This document shows positions 21,995-32,411 of a stretch of DNA of 64,000 nucleotides, in pieces; the first letter of the stretch is position 1; every line of letters starts with the position of its first letter. The stretch covers positions 1 to 64,000 of the forward strand of contig NZ_SULL01000013.1 in the NCBI RefSeq assembly GCF_009372235.1. Direction: 5' to 3'. Under the pieces are notes generated by a model. The model did not search any database and had not been told where the DNA came from. It worked only from the letters and a program-made list of their open reading frames with translations. The position numbers and the translations under genes were made by a program. The DNA comes from Dickeya oryzae (GTDB lineage Bacteria > Pseudomonadota > Gammaproteobacteria > Enterobacterales > Enterobacteriaceae).

Positions 21995-23758
21995 ATGACC
22001 CAAACGTTTATCCCAGGCAAAGACGCCGCCCTGGAAGATTCCATCGCCCGTTTTCAACAACAACTCCTCGACCTGGGGTTTAACATCGAAGAAGCCTCCT
22101 GGCTGAACCCGGTGCCCAACGTCTGGTCGGTACATATCCGCGACCGCGACTGCGCACTGTGTTTCACCAATGGTAAAGGCGCGACCCGCAAAGCGGCGCT
22201 GGCTTCCGCATTGGGTGAGTACTTCGAACGTCTGTCCACCAACTACTTTTTTGCCGACTTCTATCTGGGACAACACATCGCCGAAGGTGACTTCGTGCAT
22301 TACCCTGACGAGAAGTGGTTCCCGCTTCCTGAAGATGACAGCCTGCCGGAAGGCATTCTGGATGCTCGTTTGCATGCTTTCTACGACCCGGAGCAGCAAC
22401 TGGTCGCCAGCGATCTTATCGATCTGCAATCTGGCAACCACGAGCGCGGCATCTGCGCCCTGCCGTTTACCCGCCAGTCTGACCAGCAGACGGTTTACAT
22501 CCCGATGAACATCATCGGTAATTTGTACGTGTCGAACGGCATGTCGGCAGGCAATACCCGCAATGAAGCGCGTGTTCAGGGGCTGTCAGAAGTATTCGAG
22601 CGTTATGTGAAAAACCGGATTATCGCCGAGTCCATCAGCCTGCCGTCGATCCCGGCGGAGGTGTTGTCACGTTATCCCGGCGTGGTAGAAGCCATTGCCA
22701 CACTGGAGCAAGAAGGCTTCCCAATATTTGCCTATGATGCTTCGCTCGGTGGTCAGTACCCGGTTATCTGTGTCGTGCTGTTCAACCCGGCTAATGGCAC
22801 CTGTTTTGCTTCGTTCGGCGCGCATCCAGATTTTGGCGTAGCGCTTGAGAGAACGGTGACCGAATTGCTTCAGGGCCGTGGACTGAAAGATCTGGACGTG
22901 TTCACACCGCCGACATTCGATAATGAGGAAGTTGCCGAACACACCAATCTGGAAACCCATTTTATCGATTCCAGCGGTCTTATCTCCTGGGATTTGTTTA
23001 AAACCCAGTCAGATTATGACTTCGCCGATTGGAATTTCAGCGGCACTACCGAGCAAGAATTCGCGACACTGATGGCCATCTTCAATAAGGAAGATAAAGA
23101 AGTTTACATCGCGGATTATGAGCATCTCTCAGTGTATGCCTGCCGTATTCTGGTGCCGGGGATGTCGGATATCTATCCGGCAGAAGACCTGCTGTTGGCA
23201 AACAACAGTATGGGAGCGCATCTGCGCGAAACACTACTGTCCCTGCCGGACAGCCAGTGGGAAAAAGAAGACTATCTGGCATTGCTACAGCAACTGGATG
23301 ATGAAGGCCTGGATGATTTTACCCGAGTGCGCGAATTGCTGGGGATAGCAACCGGTAAAGATAACGGCTGGTTCACATTGCGTATTGGCGAGCTGAAATC
23401 CATGCTGGCACTGGCAGGCGGCGATCTGGAGCAAGCACTGAGCTGGGCCGAATGGTCACTGGATTTCAACCAGTCAGTCTTCTCTGCAGCGCGCGGTAAT
23501 TATTACCGTTGCCTGCAAACACTGCTGCAACTGGCGCTGGAGCCTGAACGCGACCCTGCTCAGTACTACGATGCCTTTGTCCGTATGTACGGCCAGGATG
23601 CCGTCGATGCCGCCAGCGCAGCGATTGCCGGTGAGCAATGCTTCTATGGCTTATTCACCGTTGATGCCGATTTGAAAGCACTGCCCGCTCATCAGTCCCT
23701 GCTGGCAGCCTATGAAAAATTGCAGCGTGCTAAGCGTGCACACTGGCAGGTGAAGTAA
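21995..23758 (+). CDS. ycaO: YcaO-domain protein (RimO-associated type)
   Basis: 587 residues (E. coli YcaO 586). The ATP-binding YcaO fold occupies about residues 50-400 (GKGATRKAALASALGEYFERLS, then SAGNTRNEARVQGLSEVFERYVKN with the ATP/Mg-binding glutamates). A helical C-terminal region with TPR-like character follows. E. coli YcaO has been linked to beta-methylthiolation of ribosomal protein S12 by RimO rather than to a peptide natural product. No precursor peptide or cyclodehydratase partner is nearby here either. The start at 21995 (MTQTFIPGKDAALEDS) matches family. The frame stays open upstream to 21782, but that part is unconserved. Confidence 0.93.
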   Translation: MTQTFIPGKDAALEDSIARFQQQLLDLGFNIEEASWLNPVPNVWSVHIRDRDCALCFTNGKGATRKAALASALGEYFERLSTNYFFADFYLGQHIAEGDFVHYPDEKWFPLPEDDSLPEGILDARLHAFYDPEQQLVASDLIDLQSGNHERGICALPFTRQSDQQTVYIPMNIIGNLYVSNGMSAGNTRNEARVQGLSEVFERYVKNRIIAESISLPSIPAEVLSRYPGVVEAIATLEQEGFPIFAYDASLGGQYPVICVVLFNPANGTCFASFGAHPDFGVALERTVTELLQGRGLKDLDVFTPPTFDNEEVAEHTNLETHFIDSSGLISWDLFKTQSDYDFADWNFSGTTEQEFATLMAIFNKEDKEVYIADYEHLSVYACRILVPGMSDIYPAEDLLLANNSMGAHLRETLLSLPDSQWEKEDYLALLQQLDDEGLDDFTRVRELLGIATGKDNGWFTLRIGELKSMLALAGGDLEQALSWAEWSLDFNQSVFSAARGNYYRCLQTLLQLALEPERDPAQYYDAFVRMYGQDAVDAASAAIAGEQCFYGLFTVDADLKALPAHQSLLAAYEKLQRAKRAHWQVK

Positions 23759-24393
23759 GCGTTATCTCAGCAGACCGGATGACGTTATCGTTATCCGGTT
23801 GCTGTTTGCGACACAGACCACTGCGTATCAGGCAGACGCTGCGTTTACACCCACAAGCTGACTTGCAAAACAACGCACTCACGTGTTGAACAACACCACG
23901 AGCTGGTATGCAAATCGAAGCCTATTGACCAGGCAAGTAAGCGCGCCGACACCGTTGCAACGTGAGCAATGACAGGGATATGACCTATTTTATACCGGTT
24001 CATCAGCCCTGCAGATCTTTCGTCGCCCAATATACCGATTTAACCACATATTTTTTATGGTTAATTTGAAGTACACCGAAATGACTTTTATAAATTCGTT
24101 ATTGTTATCGAATGGTAAATGGCAAATTAAATAATATAAACTTGAAATATGATATCACTACAAAGACTTATTTTATTTAACGTCATACGGGCTAATTTCA
24201 ACCCAATATTCAACTGTTTTGATAATTTTTAAAAAAAATTTTCTACATAAAAAACAATAGGATATGCATTAAATTACCCCAAAACCTCCTCCTGATCAGC
24301 CTAATAAATTCCAGCGGTATGATCCACGTCAAATTATGGCGAATAACCCTTTGTTAGTATCTCACCGTAGATAATTTTTAAGAGAGAGTTAGT
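23759..24393 (+). promoter_or_regulatory. Long AT-rich control region upstream of focA-pflB
   Basis: 635 bp without a credible gene. The 3' half (about 24030-24390) is very AT-rich. In E. coli the matching region holds several promoters and FNR, ArcA and IHF sites. The best FNR-like match I see is TTGAT-aatt-TTTAA at 24219-24232, with one good half-site only. No clear -35/-10 pair stands out. Assignment as the fermentation control region rests mainly on position. Confidence 0.5.
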
Positions 24394-25251
24394 GTGAAAG
24401 CTGACAACCCCTTCACCTTGTTATTACCACCAGCGATGGCGAAAGTCGCAGAAGATGCCGGTGTGTATAAAGCAACAAAACAACCGCTTACTACGTTTTT
24501 CCTGGCGATCACTGCTGGCGTATTTATTTCAATCGCATTCGTTTTTTATATCACCGCGACCACCGGTTCCTCGTCCATGCCGTATGGGATGGCTAAACTG
24601 GTTGGGGGTATCTGCTTCTCCCTGGGATTGATGCTGGTGGTTGTCTGCGGTGCTGATTTATTCACATCGACAGTGCTGATTGTTATCGCTAAAGCTAGCG
24701 GGCGTATTACCTGGAAACAGCTAGGATTAAACTGGCTCAATGTGTATGTCGGCAACCTGATTGGCGCGTTGTTTTTCGTTGCGTTGATGTGGTTTTCCGG
24801 TGAACACATGGTGGCAAATGGTGCCTGGGGCCTGAATGTACTGCAAACGGCTAATCACAAACTGGAACATACGTTCGTTGAAGCGTTATGTCTTGGGATA
24901 CTGGCAAACCTGATGGTCTGTCTGGCTGTTTGGATGAGCTATTCTGGCCGTACACTGACTGACAAAATGCTGGCAATGATTCTGCCTGTCGCGATGTTCG
25001 TCGCCAGCGGCTTCGAGCACAGTATCGCCAACATGTTCATGATCCCGATGGGGATTGTGGTTAAGAACTTCGCTCCAGAAACTTTCTGGCACGCCATCAG
25101 CATGACGCCGGGCCAGTTTGAACACTTGACCATCAGCAACTTTATTGTCGATAACCTGATTCCTGTCACGATCGGCAACATTATTGGTGGTGGACTGCTG
25201 GTAGGCTTGACCTATTGGGTCATTTATTTGCGCGGTGGGGATCAGCACTAA
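24394..25251 (+). CDS. focA: Formate channel
   Basis: 285 residues (E. coli 285). Pentameric formate-nitrite transporter family channel of the inner membrane with six helices, moving formate out or in according to pH. Family segments include [30 protein letters not shown], the omega-loop region of the FNT fold, and [15 protein letters not shown] with the pore His. Starts with GTG at 24394 after AGAGAGAG. pflB follows 56 bp downstream, the standard fermentative operon. Confidence 0.97.
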   Translation: MKADNPFTLLLPPAMAKVAEDAGVYKATKQPLTTFFLAITAGVFISIAFVFYITATTGSSSMPYGMAKLVGGICFSLGLMLVVVCGADLFTSTVLIVIAKASGRITWKQLGLNWLNVYVGNLIGALFFVALMWFSGEHMVANGAWGLNVLQTANHKLEHTFVEALCLGILANLMVCLAVWMSYSGRTLTDKMLAMILPVAMFVASGFEHSIANMFMIPMGIVVKNFAPETFWHAISMTPGQFEHLTISNFIVDNLIPVTIGNIIGGGLLVGLTYWVIYLRGGDQH

Positions 25252-25307
25252 GCTGCTGTCGGCCGCAACGTCGGGTTATAAAAATCCAAATCAAAGGTAG
25301 GTGTAAT

Positions 25308-27590
25308 ATGACCGAACTTAATCAGAAACTCGCCCAGGCTTGGGAAGGTTTTAGCAAAGGCGAATGGCAGAATGGCGTCAACGTACGTGACTTCATTCAG
25401 AAAAACTACACGCCGTATGAAGGTGACGAAGCCTTCCTGGCCGGTGCTACCCAGGCAACCAGCTCCCTGTGGGACAAGGTGATGGAAGGCATCAAACAGG
25501 AAAACCGTACCCATGCGCCGGTTGATTTCGATACCGACGTTGCAGCTACCATCACTTCCCACGACGCAGGCTATATCAACAAGAGCCTGGAAAAAATCGT
25601 TGGTCTGCAGACTGATGCTCCGCTGAAACGTGCGATTATCCCGTTCGGTGGTATCAAGATGGTGGAAGGTTCCTGTGAAGTTTACGGTCGTAAACTGGAT
25701 CCGCAGCTGAAAAAAATCTTCACTGACTACCGCAAAACTCACAACCAGGGTGTGTTCGACGTTTATACTCCGGACATCCTGCGCTGCCGTAAATCCGGTG
25801 TGTTGACTGGTCTGCCTGACGCATACGGCCGTGGTCGTATCATCGGTGACTATCGCCGTGTTGCGCTGTACGGTATCGACTACCTGATGGCAGACAAATT
25901 CGCCCAGTTCACTTCTCTGCAATCCAAACTGGAAAACGGTGAAGATCTGGAAGCGACCATCCGTCTGCGTGAAGAAATTGCCGACCAGCACCGTGCGCTG
26001 GGTCAGATCAAAGAAATGGCTGCCAAATACGGTTGCGACATTTCTGGTCCGGCAACAAACGCTCAGGAAGCGGTACAGTGGACCTACTTCGGTTATCTGG
26101 CTGCAGTTAAATCTCAGAACGGCGCAGCAATGTCCTTCGGTCGTGTATCCACATTCCTGGATATCTACATCGAGCGCGATCTGAAAGCGGGTAAAATCAC
26201 CGAGCAGGAAGCCCAGGAACTGATCGACCACCTGGTAATGAAACTGCGTATGGTGCGTTTCCTGCGTACCCCGGAATACGATGAACTGTTCTCCGGCGAC
26301 CCGATTTGGGCAACGGAATCTCTGGCTGGTATGGGTCTGGATGGTCGTACGCTGGTTACCAAAAACAGCTTCCGTTTCCTGAACACCCTGTACACCATGG
26401 GGCCGTCTCCGGAACCGAACATGACCATCCTGTGGTCTGAAAAACTGCCGCTGAACTTCAAGAAATTCGCCGCTAAAGTGTCTATCGATACTTCTTCTCT
26501 GCAGTACGAGAACGATGACCTGATGCGTCCGGACTTCAACAATGACGACTATGCTATCGCTTGCTGTGTAAGCCCGATGGTTGTCGGTAAACAAATGCAG
26601 TTCTTCGGTGCCCGCGCTAACCTGGCGAAAACCATGCTGTACGCTATCAACGGCGGTGTGGACGAAAAACTGAAAATGCAGGTCGGCCCGAAATCTGAAC
26701 CGATCAAAGGCGATGTACTGAACTTTGACGAAGTGATGGAACGTATGGATCACTTCATGGACTGGCTGGCTAAACAGTACGTCACCGCGTTGAACATCAT
26801 CCACTACATGCACGACAAATACAGCTACGAAGCATCGCTGATGGCTCTGCATGACCGTGACGTGTTCCGTACTATGGCATGTGGTATCGCAGGTCTGTCT
26901 GTTGCAGCTGACTCCCTGTCTGCTATCAAATATGCCAAAGTCAAACCGGTTCGTGACGAAAATGGTCTGGCGGTAGACTTTAACATCGAAGGTGAATACC
27001 CGCAGTTCGGTAACAACGACCCGCGTGTCGATGACCTGGCTTGTGACCTGGTTGAACGTTTCATGAAGAAAATTCAGAAACTGAATACCTACCGTGGTGC
27101 TACCCCGACCCAGTCCGTACTGACCATCACCTCCAACGTGGTATACGGTAAGAAAACCGGTAACACGCCGGATGGTCGTCGCGCTGGTGCACCGTTCGGA
27201 CCGGGTGCCAACCCGATGCACGGTCGTGACCAGAAAGGTGCCGTTGCCTCTCTGACCTCCGTCGCTAAACTGCCGTTCGCCTACGCAAAAGATGGTATTT
27301 CTTATACCTTCTCTATCGTGCCGAACGCACTGGGTAAAGACGATGACGTGCGTAAAACCAACCTGGCTGGTTTGATGGATGGTTACTTCCACCACGAAGC
27401 GTCTATCGAAGGTGGTCAACACCTGAACGTCAACGTAATGAACCGCGAAATGCTGCTCGACGCGATGGAAAACCCGGAAAAATATCCGCAGTTGACCATC
27501 CGTGTATCAGGTTACGCCGTTCGCTTTAACTCGCTGACCAAAGAACAGCAGCAAGACGTTATTACCCGTACTTTCACTCAGTCCATGTAA
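25308..27590 (+). CDS. pflB: Pyruvate formate-lyase
   Basis: 760 residues, E. coli length. Glycyl-radical enzyme that splits pyruvate with CoA into acetyl-CoA and formate under anaerobic conditions. Catalytic Cys419-Cys420 lie in AIACCVSPM and the radical Gly735 in RVSGYAVRF. The start at 25308 ([12 protein letters not shown]) follows AAAGGTAGG. Codon use is strongly biased, as expected for a very highly expressed gene. Activated by PflA encoded downstream. Confidence 0.98.
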   Translation: MTELNQKLAQAWEGFSKGEWQNGVNVRDFIQKNYTPYEGDEAFLAGATQATSSLWDKVMEGIKQENRTHAPVDFDTDVAATITSHDAGYINKSLEKIVGLQTDAPLKRAIIPFGGIKMVEGSCEVYGRKLDPQLKKIFTDYRKTHNQGVFDVYTPDILRCRKSGVLTGLPDAYGRGRIIGDYRRVALYGIDYLMADKFAQFTSLQSKLENGEDLEATIRLREEIADQHRALGQIKEMAAKYGCDISGPATNAQEAVQWTYFGYLAAVKSQNGAAMSFGRVSTFLDIYIERDLKAGKITEQEAQELIDHLVMKLRMVRFLRTPEYDELFSGDPIWATESLAGMGLDGRTLVTKNSFRFLNTLYTMGPSPEPNMTILWSEKLPLNFKKFAAKVSIDTSSLQYENDDLMRPDFNNDDYAIACCVSPMVVGKQMQFFGARANLAKTMLYAINGGVDEKLKMQVGPKSEPIKGDVLNFDEVMERMDHFMDWLAKQYVTALNIIHYMHDKYSYEASLMALHDRDVFRTMACGIAGLSVAADSLSAIKYAKVKPVRDENGLAVDFNIEGEYPQFGNNDPRVDDLACDLVERFMKKIQKLNTYRGATPTQSVLTITSNVVYGKKTGNTPDGRRAGAPFGPGANPMHGRDQKGAVASLTSVAKLPFAYAKDGISYTFSIVPNALGKDDDVRKTNLAGLMDGYFHHEASIEGGQHLNVNVMNREMLLDAMENPEKYPQLTIRVSGYAVRFNSLTKEQQQDVITRTFTQSM

Positions 27591-27618
27591 TTACATGTCT
27601 GTCTGAAAAGGCGTAAAC

Positions 27619-27647
27619 TAAAGGCTCCACATCGGTGGGGCCTTTTT
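27619..27647 (+). terminator. pflB terminator
   Basis: AAGGCTCCAC (27621-27630) pairs with GTGGGGCCTT (27635-27644) with one G-T pair and a 4-base loop, ending in five T. It lies 30 bp after the pflB stop, so pflA is probably expressed mainly from its own promoter or by read-through. Confidence 0.85.
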
Positions 27648-27746
27648 ATAACGGGTATCCAGTCCGTTTTCTTTGTGGGCCGCCCAGCGGCGCTAAAGAT
27701 TTCTTCCAGAAATTTTTTCACCACTCCTGCCGAAATAAATCAGAAC

Positions 27747-27792
27747 CTGTTTTGTCAGCCTGCTCTCATCGGCTGGCAGGCTGACAAAACAG
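27747..27792. repeat. Perfect 17-bp inverted repeat between pflB and pflA
   Basis: CTGTTTTGTCAGCCTGC (27747-27763) is the exact reverse complement of 27776-27792, separated by 12 bases. No T-run follows on either strand, so it is not an ordinary terminator. It sits in the 302-bp gap between the pflB stop and the pflA start. It could be an mRNA-stabilising or processing hairpin, or a regulator site. Confidence 0.8.
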
Positions 27793-27892
27793 ATTCGACG
27801 CCGAACACCGTGGTGTAGCCCTTCGTGCTACCCTGTTGTTACTGCGCTCATTGCAGGCCGTTATTTCCCGGCCCAACCTGGAGAAACCTCGC

Positions 27893-28633
27893 ATGTCAGT
27901 TATTGGTCGCATTCACTCTTTCGAATCCTGTGGCACCGTAGACGGCCCCGGTATTCGCTTCATCACCTTTTTCCAGGGGTGCTTGATGCGTTGCCTCTAC
28001 TGCCACAATCGTGATACCTGGGATACCCACGGCGGTAAGGAAATCACAGTGGAAGAGCTGATGAAGGAAGTGGTGACCTATCGCCATTTTATGAATGCGT
28101 CCGGCGGTGGTGTAACAGCATCAGGCGGAGAGGCTATTCTACAGGCTGAATTCGTTCGCGACTGGTTCCGTGCCTGTCATGAGCAAGGGATTAATACCTG
28201 TCTGGATACCAACGGTTTTGTACGACGCTACGACCCGGTAATTGACGAACTGCTGGATGCCACCGACCTGGTTATGTTGGATCTCAAGCAGCTTAACGAC
28301 GAGATCCACCAGAACCTGGTGGGGGTATCCAATCACCGTACACTGGATTTCGCCCGTTATCTTGCCAAACGCAACCAACGTACCTGGATTCGTTATGTGG
28401 TCGTGCCTGGCTGGAGTGATGACGATGCCTCCGCTCATTTGCTGGGCGAGTTTACCCAAGGGATGAGTAACATTGAAAAGATCGAGCTATTGCCCTATCA
28501 CGAATTAGGCAAGCACAAATGGACAGCCATGGGCGAGGAATACAAGCTGGATGGCGTGAAGCCGCCTAAAGCCGACACCATGGATCGCGTTAAGTCCATT
28601 CTGGCCAGTTACGGTCACAAAGTGGTGTATTAA
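27893..28633 (+). CDS. pflA: Pyruvate formate-lyase activating enzyme
   Basis: 246 residues, E. coli length. Radical SAM enzyme that installs the glycyl radical on PflB. The [4Fe-4S] ligands are Cys30, Cys34 and Cys37 in [29 protein letters not shown] is the SAM-binding GGE region. Start at 27893 ([20 protein letters not shown]) follows CCTGGAGAAACCTCGC. Same strand as pflB. Confidence 0.97.
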   Translation: MSVIGRIHSFESCGTVDGPGIRFITFFQGCLMRCLYCHNRDTWDTHGGKEITVEELMKEVVTYRHFMNASGGGVTASGGEAILQAEFVRDWFRACHEQGINTCLDTNGFVRRYDPVIDELLDATDLVMLDLKQLNDEIHQNLVGVSNHRTLDFARYLAKRNQRTWIRYVVVPGWSDDDASAHLLGEFTQGMSNIEKIELLPYHELGKHKWTAMGEEYKLDGVKPPKADTMDRVKSILASYGHKVVY

Positions 28634-29156
28634 TCGGTAAACACCACCGCTCAAGGCAGGGAAAACCGCCTGCCTTGCTGACCTGTCTGGGTCAACGTCA
28701 TCTGCTAACGCACTCTGGCTGGCTATCGCCAGCGTTTCTCCTTCTCCCACTCGCTGGCCTATCCAGTGGTATTGTCCACAGGCATCACCATGTTCCTTAC
28801 TCGTCACGTGTCACAATACGAAGCAAGCGCGCACGATAAAAATAAAGCATGATAGCGATGATGTGACAGAGAGCAGCGCGCCACTCAATGAGGCTAGATG
28901 GAAAAACTCAGGGCATCGTGCATCACACATTGCGGGATATCGACTCGCTGAGATAAGGCGAGAGGTATACGCCATAGAAACAAGACATAGAACACAATGG
29001 ATGGCGTTCAATGCTAATTGAACCAGCTTATACCCAAAGTAATCACACCTCAGGACCAGCGCTCGCGCAGACACCTGCACAATGCGGAGTAGCGTGATGC
29101 TGACAGCCTGCTGGCAACCTGAACTACGCTGGGTATTTGTACTTCAGGGACACATT
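28634..29156. other. Non-coding gap pflA to LysR gene
   Basis: 523 bp in which I find no convincing gene, RNA or strong hairpin. The stretch around 29029-29070 (TTATACCCAAAGTAAT and following) faintly resembles a degenerate intergenic repeat known in enterobacteria. It is too decayed to call. The 3' end must hold the promoter of the LysR gene. Confidence 0.4.
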
Positions 29157-30086
29157 ATGCGGCTCGATAAACTGGAAATTCGTTGGCTGAAACTATTCTG
29201 CAAGATTGTTGAGAATAAAGGGATCACCAATGCACAGGAGGCCACTGGTCTGAGTCAGCCAGTGCTGAGTCACTACCTGTCGCGACTTGAGGACACGCTA
29301 GGGCTGATTCTGTGTGAGCGCGGCCGCAGTGGGTTTTTACTCACGACAGAGGGTGAGTTGGTTTATCAGGAAGCGCGTTCGGTTATCGCTACACTGGATG
29401 ACTTTGCCAATCGACTGGCTCGGATCAAACATGAGCTGATTGGTGAGGTAAGACTGGGCTGTCTGGATAATATTGTTTCGCACCCGGAGCGAGCCGTTCC
29501 ATTAGCCATAAGCCGTTTACTTGAGTTAAGCCCCGATGCATCAATGAACCTCTACATCAGCGATCATCAGTCGCTGATGGAGCGGCTACGCAACAGCGAG
29601 TTGGATGTCATATTGACCGTCCTGCCAGATGATGTGCCACCTGATATTTTCTTCCAGCCGGCTTTTATTGAGCACAGTTCATTCTATGCAGCCGCAGAAC
29701 ACGCTGGACGTATTGAACAGGAATGGCGTGACGGCACCCTTAACCCAAAGCGGTTATTGGTTGGTGGTTACGCCATGAACGAGATGTGCAAACAGCTCGG
29801 ACCGGTGGCCAAACAAGGACAACAACAGATTGCCTGTAGCGAGGAAGGTTGCATGCTACTGATTTTAGCTGGCACGCACGTGGGCTTCTTGCCGGACCAT
29901 TATGCTTCACGCTGGGTGCAGGAAGGCATGCTGACGGCCATTGCACCGGAAGACCTGCGGCTTAACAGTATTTTTTATCTGGTTCGCAACGCCAGACAGC
30001 GATTAAGCCCGGTGGCTGAAGTCCTGTGGAACAACATTGCCGAAATCGGGCAACTTTCGCCAGCCTATCGTCGACGCCGACTGTAA
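29157..30086 (+). CDS. LysR-family transcriptional regulator
   Basis: 309 residues. N-terminal winged helix-turn-helix (about 5-65: WLKLFCKIVENKGITNAQEATGLSQPVLSHYLSRLE), linker helix, then a two-lobed effector-binding domain. The target is unknown. The start at 29157 (MRLDKLEIRWLK) is preferred to an upstream ATG at 29082 because the HTH then sits at the usual distance. It is convergent with ycaD. The HTH serine-rich recognition helix (SQPVLSHYL) is typical. I cannot assign an inducer or a gene name. Confidence 0.88.
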   Translation: MRLDKLEIRWLKLFCKIVENKGITNAQEATGLSQPVLSHYLSRLEDTLGLILCERGRSGFLLTTEGELVYQEARSVIATLDDFANRLARIKHELIGEVRLGCLDNIVSHPERAVPLAISRLLELSPDASMNLYISDHQSLMERLRNSELDVILTVLPDDVPPDIFFQPAFIEHSSFYAAAEHAGRIEQEWRDGTLNPKRLLVGGYAMNEMCKQLGPVAKQGQQQIACSEEGCMLLILAGTHVGFLPDHYASRWVQEGMLTAIAPEDLRLNSIFYLVRNARQRLSPVAEVLWNNIAEIGQLSPAYRRRRL

Positions 30087-30102
30087 ATCAGTCGGCGTCG
30101 GC
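30070..30102. terminator. Bidirectional hairpin spanning the LysR stop codon
   Basis: CGACGCCGACTG (30072-30083) pairs with CAGTCGGCGTCG (30089-30100), extendable by two pairs. The 5-base loop TAAAT contains the LysR stop codon at 30084-30086. It lies 8 bp from the ycaD stop on the other strand, so it probably ends both convergent genes, although no clear T-run follows. Confidence 0.55.
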
Positions 30103-30109
30103 AGTCACC

Positions 30110-31258
30110 TCATACCGCCAGCGGTCGGGGGTGATGGTCGGCTTTTTTCAGCAGAATAATCAAATACCCCAGCGATACCGCTGCAATCAGCACAAACAGT
30201 AACATGTCGGAATAGGTCTGCATCAGCATAGCGGCAAGGCTCGGTCCGCACAGGCTACCAATGGTATAGCTAAGTAGTAACGCCTGATTCATGGCGACCA
30301 GTTCATTGGGTGCCACCTTCTCGCAAGCCCACGACATTGCTACCGGATACAGCGTAAACCCGGCGGCACCAAGCAGAAACAGCGACGATGCCATGCTATA
30401 TCGCCCCGGAAGCAGTATCGCCAGTGAACCGAGGATCACGGCAAACACCAGCACTCGCAGCACCAGCAATCTACCGTAGCGATCCGCCATTCGTCCGACT
30501 GGCCATTGTCCGAGAATACCCGCGCTGATTAATAACGCCATCCAGTAACCGACACTGGCGTCACTCATCCCCTGATGAGCCAGATACAGCGGCATCAAAC
30601 CATACAGCGACCCCAGAATGATCCCGGAAATCACACACCCCTGAATCCCCAAGCGGGCAGTGCGATAGCGTAGCATCCGCCAGACGTTGACACGGTGCGT
30701 AACGGGCTGAGGAGGTGGGATGCGGGCAAACAGTAACGGCAGAGCAGCCAGCAGCACCAACGCCACCAGCCAGGGCAGAATACTGAACAGTGCGGTAGAC
30801 ACCATGCTCAGGAGCAACTGCCCAACAACGCTGCCCAAATAGTAGGCCATCATGTACGCGGCCAGCAATTGCCCTCGATTGAGCGCATTACCGCTGCACA
30901 GTAGCGCGCTTTCTACTACGACCCAAATCAGCGCACAGGCAATCCCGGCAACAAAGCGCCACAGAATCCAGCTCCAAATATCCGGCGATAATGCCAACGC
31001 GGCCGTCGCACCGCCAAACATCAGTACTGCCAGGTAGTAACTGCGATTAAAACCGCTGTATCGAATTAACCTGCCAGCCACCAGCGTACCCACCAAATTC
31101 CCACTGAAATAGGCTGACCCTACAACGCCTACCTGCCAGACCGGCAATTGACGATCATTGAGCCATAACGGCACCAGTGTATTTAACACGGCCAGACAAA
31201 CAGTAAGCAGCAACAGCCCACAGAGCAACAGCAGAACCGGGCGTGTATAGGTTGACAT
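30110..31258 (-). CDS. ycaD: YcaD-type MFS transporter
   Basis: 382 residues, the E. coli YcaD length, with about 12 hydrophobic segments. Major facilitator superfamily; substrate unknown. Conserved text includes [25 protein letters not shown], the motif-A-like loop [11 protein letters not shown], and [21 protein letters not shown]. Start set at 31258 ([12 protein letters not shown]); the frame extends to 31300 without conservation. Position between pflA and serS matches E. coli. Confidence 0.9.
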   Translation of the reverse strand: MSTYTRPVLLLLCGLLLLTVCLAVLNTLVPLWLNDRQLPVWQVGVVGSAYFSGNLVGTLVAGRLIRYSGFNRSYYLAVLMFGGATAALALSPDIWSWILWRFVAGIACALIWVVVESALLCSGNALNRGQLLAAYMMAYYLGSVVGQLLLSMVSTALFSILPWLVALVLLAALPLLFARIPPPQPVTHRVNVWRMLRYRTARLGIQGCVISGIILGSLYGLMPLYLAHQGMSDASVGYWMALLISAGILGQWPVGRMADRYGRLLVLRVLVFAVILGSLAILLPGRYSMASSLFLLGAAGFTLYPVAMSWACEKVAPNELVAMNQALLLSYTIGSLCGPSLAAMLMQTYSDMLLFVLIAAVSLGYLIILLKKADHHPRPLAV

Positions 31259-31399
31259 GGAAAGGCAAACCGAAAAGAGAGGATATTTTGCGCGCATCAT
31301 GCCACTGACAATGGCAAAGTCAATCGCCTTCTCACCGGCTGTCGCACATTTTGTCCATGCGTCCCGATTGCCAGCCGATGCAGTGCCTTGGCGGACATC

Positions 31400-32308
31400 T
31401 CAGCGCCGGGCTACACGCTTCCATTCCAGATTATTACCGAACCATTCCGCCAGAAAATCCACCAGCGCTCGCAACGCAGGCAACATTCTCTCGCGCGAGT
31501 GATACACCGCGTAAATATCCAACTCTTGCGGCTGTGATTCCGGAAATAGGGCAATCAGCCGTTTACTGGCGATCAGATCGGTAACGGAATAGACCGGTTG
31601 TAAACTTACTCCAGCGCCATTTAGCGCCGCCTCCAGCAACATCAACGAATCATTGGCGCTGAAGCTACCGCTGACCGGTACCGCTATCGTGTCTCCCTTA
31701 CGGGTAAACTGCCACAGGCTCTTACCGAAGAACGAATAGGTCAGGCAATTATGTACGGCCAGGTCTTCCACGCGCTGCGGTGTACCGTGCGCCGCCAGAT
31801 ACGAAGGGGCCGCACACACGACCGACGGACAGCCTCCCAACCGGCGAGCAATTAACCCCGAATCTAACTGACTGGTGATACGAATAGCCAGATCGATACG
31901 CTCCTCAATCAGATTCAGGGTATGGCTTGCGACCTGTAGGTCAACCGCTGTTTTGGGATAACGCAGCAGATAAGTCGTAATGGCTGCAACCAACGTCGCC
32001 TGCGCCAGTGACGGAGAACAGGTCAGCCGCAGTAAGCCCGAGGGCTCCTTCCTGCCTTTGGCTGGCATATCGAGTTTGTGCGATACAGCCAACAACTCAC
32101 GGCAATGCTGCAACACCGTTTCGCCCTCATGGGTCAGGCTCAGTTGCCGGGTGCTGCGGTGCAATAATCGAGCCTCAGCCCAACGCTCCATTTCAGCCAG
32201 ATACCGGGTCACCATCGCACGGGACATCTCCAGCGCGTCGGCCGCCCCAGTCAGGCTACCTTGTTCGGTGATAGTGACAAATACCTGAGCGGCGGTAATT
32301 CTATCCAT
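31400..32308 (-). CDS. LysR-family regulator, divergent from MBL-fold gene
   Basis: 302 residues. HTH at the N-terminus (FVTITEQGSLTGAADALEMSRAMVTRYLAEME), then the substrate-binding domain (RLTCSPSLAQATLVAAI...). It belongs to the CrgA-like LysR group judging from the pattern LTHEGETVLQHCRELL and DLAIRITSQLDSGLIARRLG. It lies 103 bp from, and divergent to, the periplasmic MBL-fold gene, the classical arrangement for a LysR protein and its target. The inducer is unknown. Confidence 0.88.
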   Translation of the reverse strand: MDRITAAQVFVTITEQGSLTGAADALEMSRAMVTRYLAEMERWAEARLLHRSTRQLSLTHEGETVLQHCRELLAVSHKLDMPAKGRKEPSGLLRLTCSPSLAQATLVAAITTYLLRYPKTAVDLQVASHTLNLIEERIDLAIRITSQLDSGLIARRLGGCPSVVCAAPSYLAAHGTPQRVEDLAVHNCLTYSFFGKSLWQFTRKGDTIAVPVSGSFSANDSLMLLEAALNGAGVSLQPVYSVTDLIASKRLIALFPESQPQELDIYAVYHSRERMLPALRALVDFLAEWFGNNLEWKRVARR

Positions 32309-32411
32309 TATTTGTCCGATTTATGCAACAAAGACGACCGAAAGTGAGGATTTTTCTTTATGAAAATGAAATTTATCATGACGTCCTCTCATTCAGGAAG
32401 GAGTATTCCCC

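Noticed and set aside
21995-23758. YcaO as part of an azole-peptide biosynthetic cluster
   Set aside because: No precursor peptide, ocin-ThiF/E1-like or dehydrogenase gene is near; sequence and position match the E. coli stand-alone YcaO.
25248-27422. 724-codon open frame antisense to pflB
   Set aside because: It is the complement of a very highly expressed gene with strongly biased codons. The translation is low-complexity in Phe, Val, Thr and His and resembles no protein. No ribosome binding site.
29029-29080. Possible copy of an enterobacterial intergenic repeat (TTATACCCAAAGTAAT...)
   Set aside because: Only the first dozen or so bases look familiar; no paired ends or second copy in the window.
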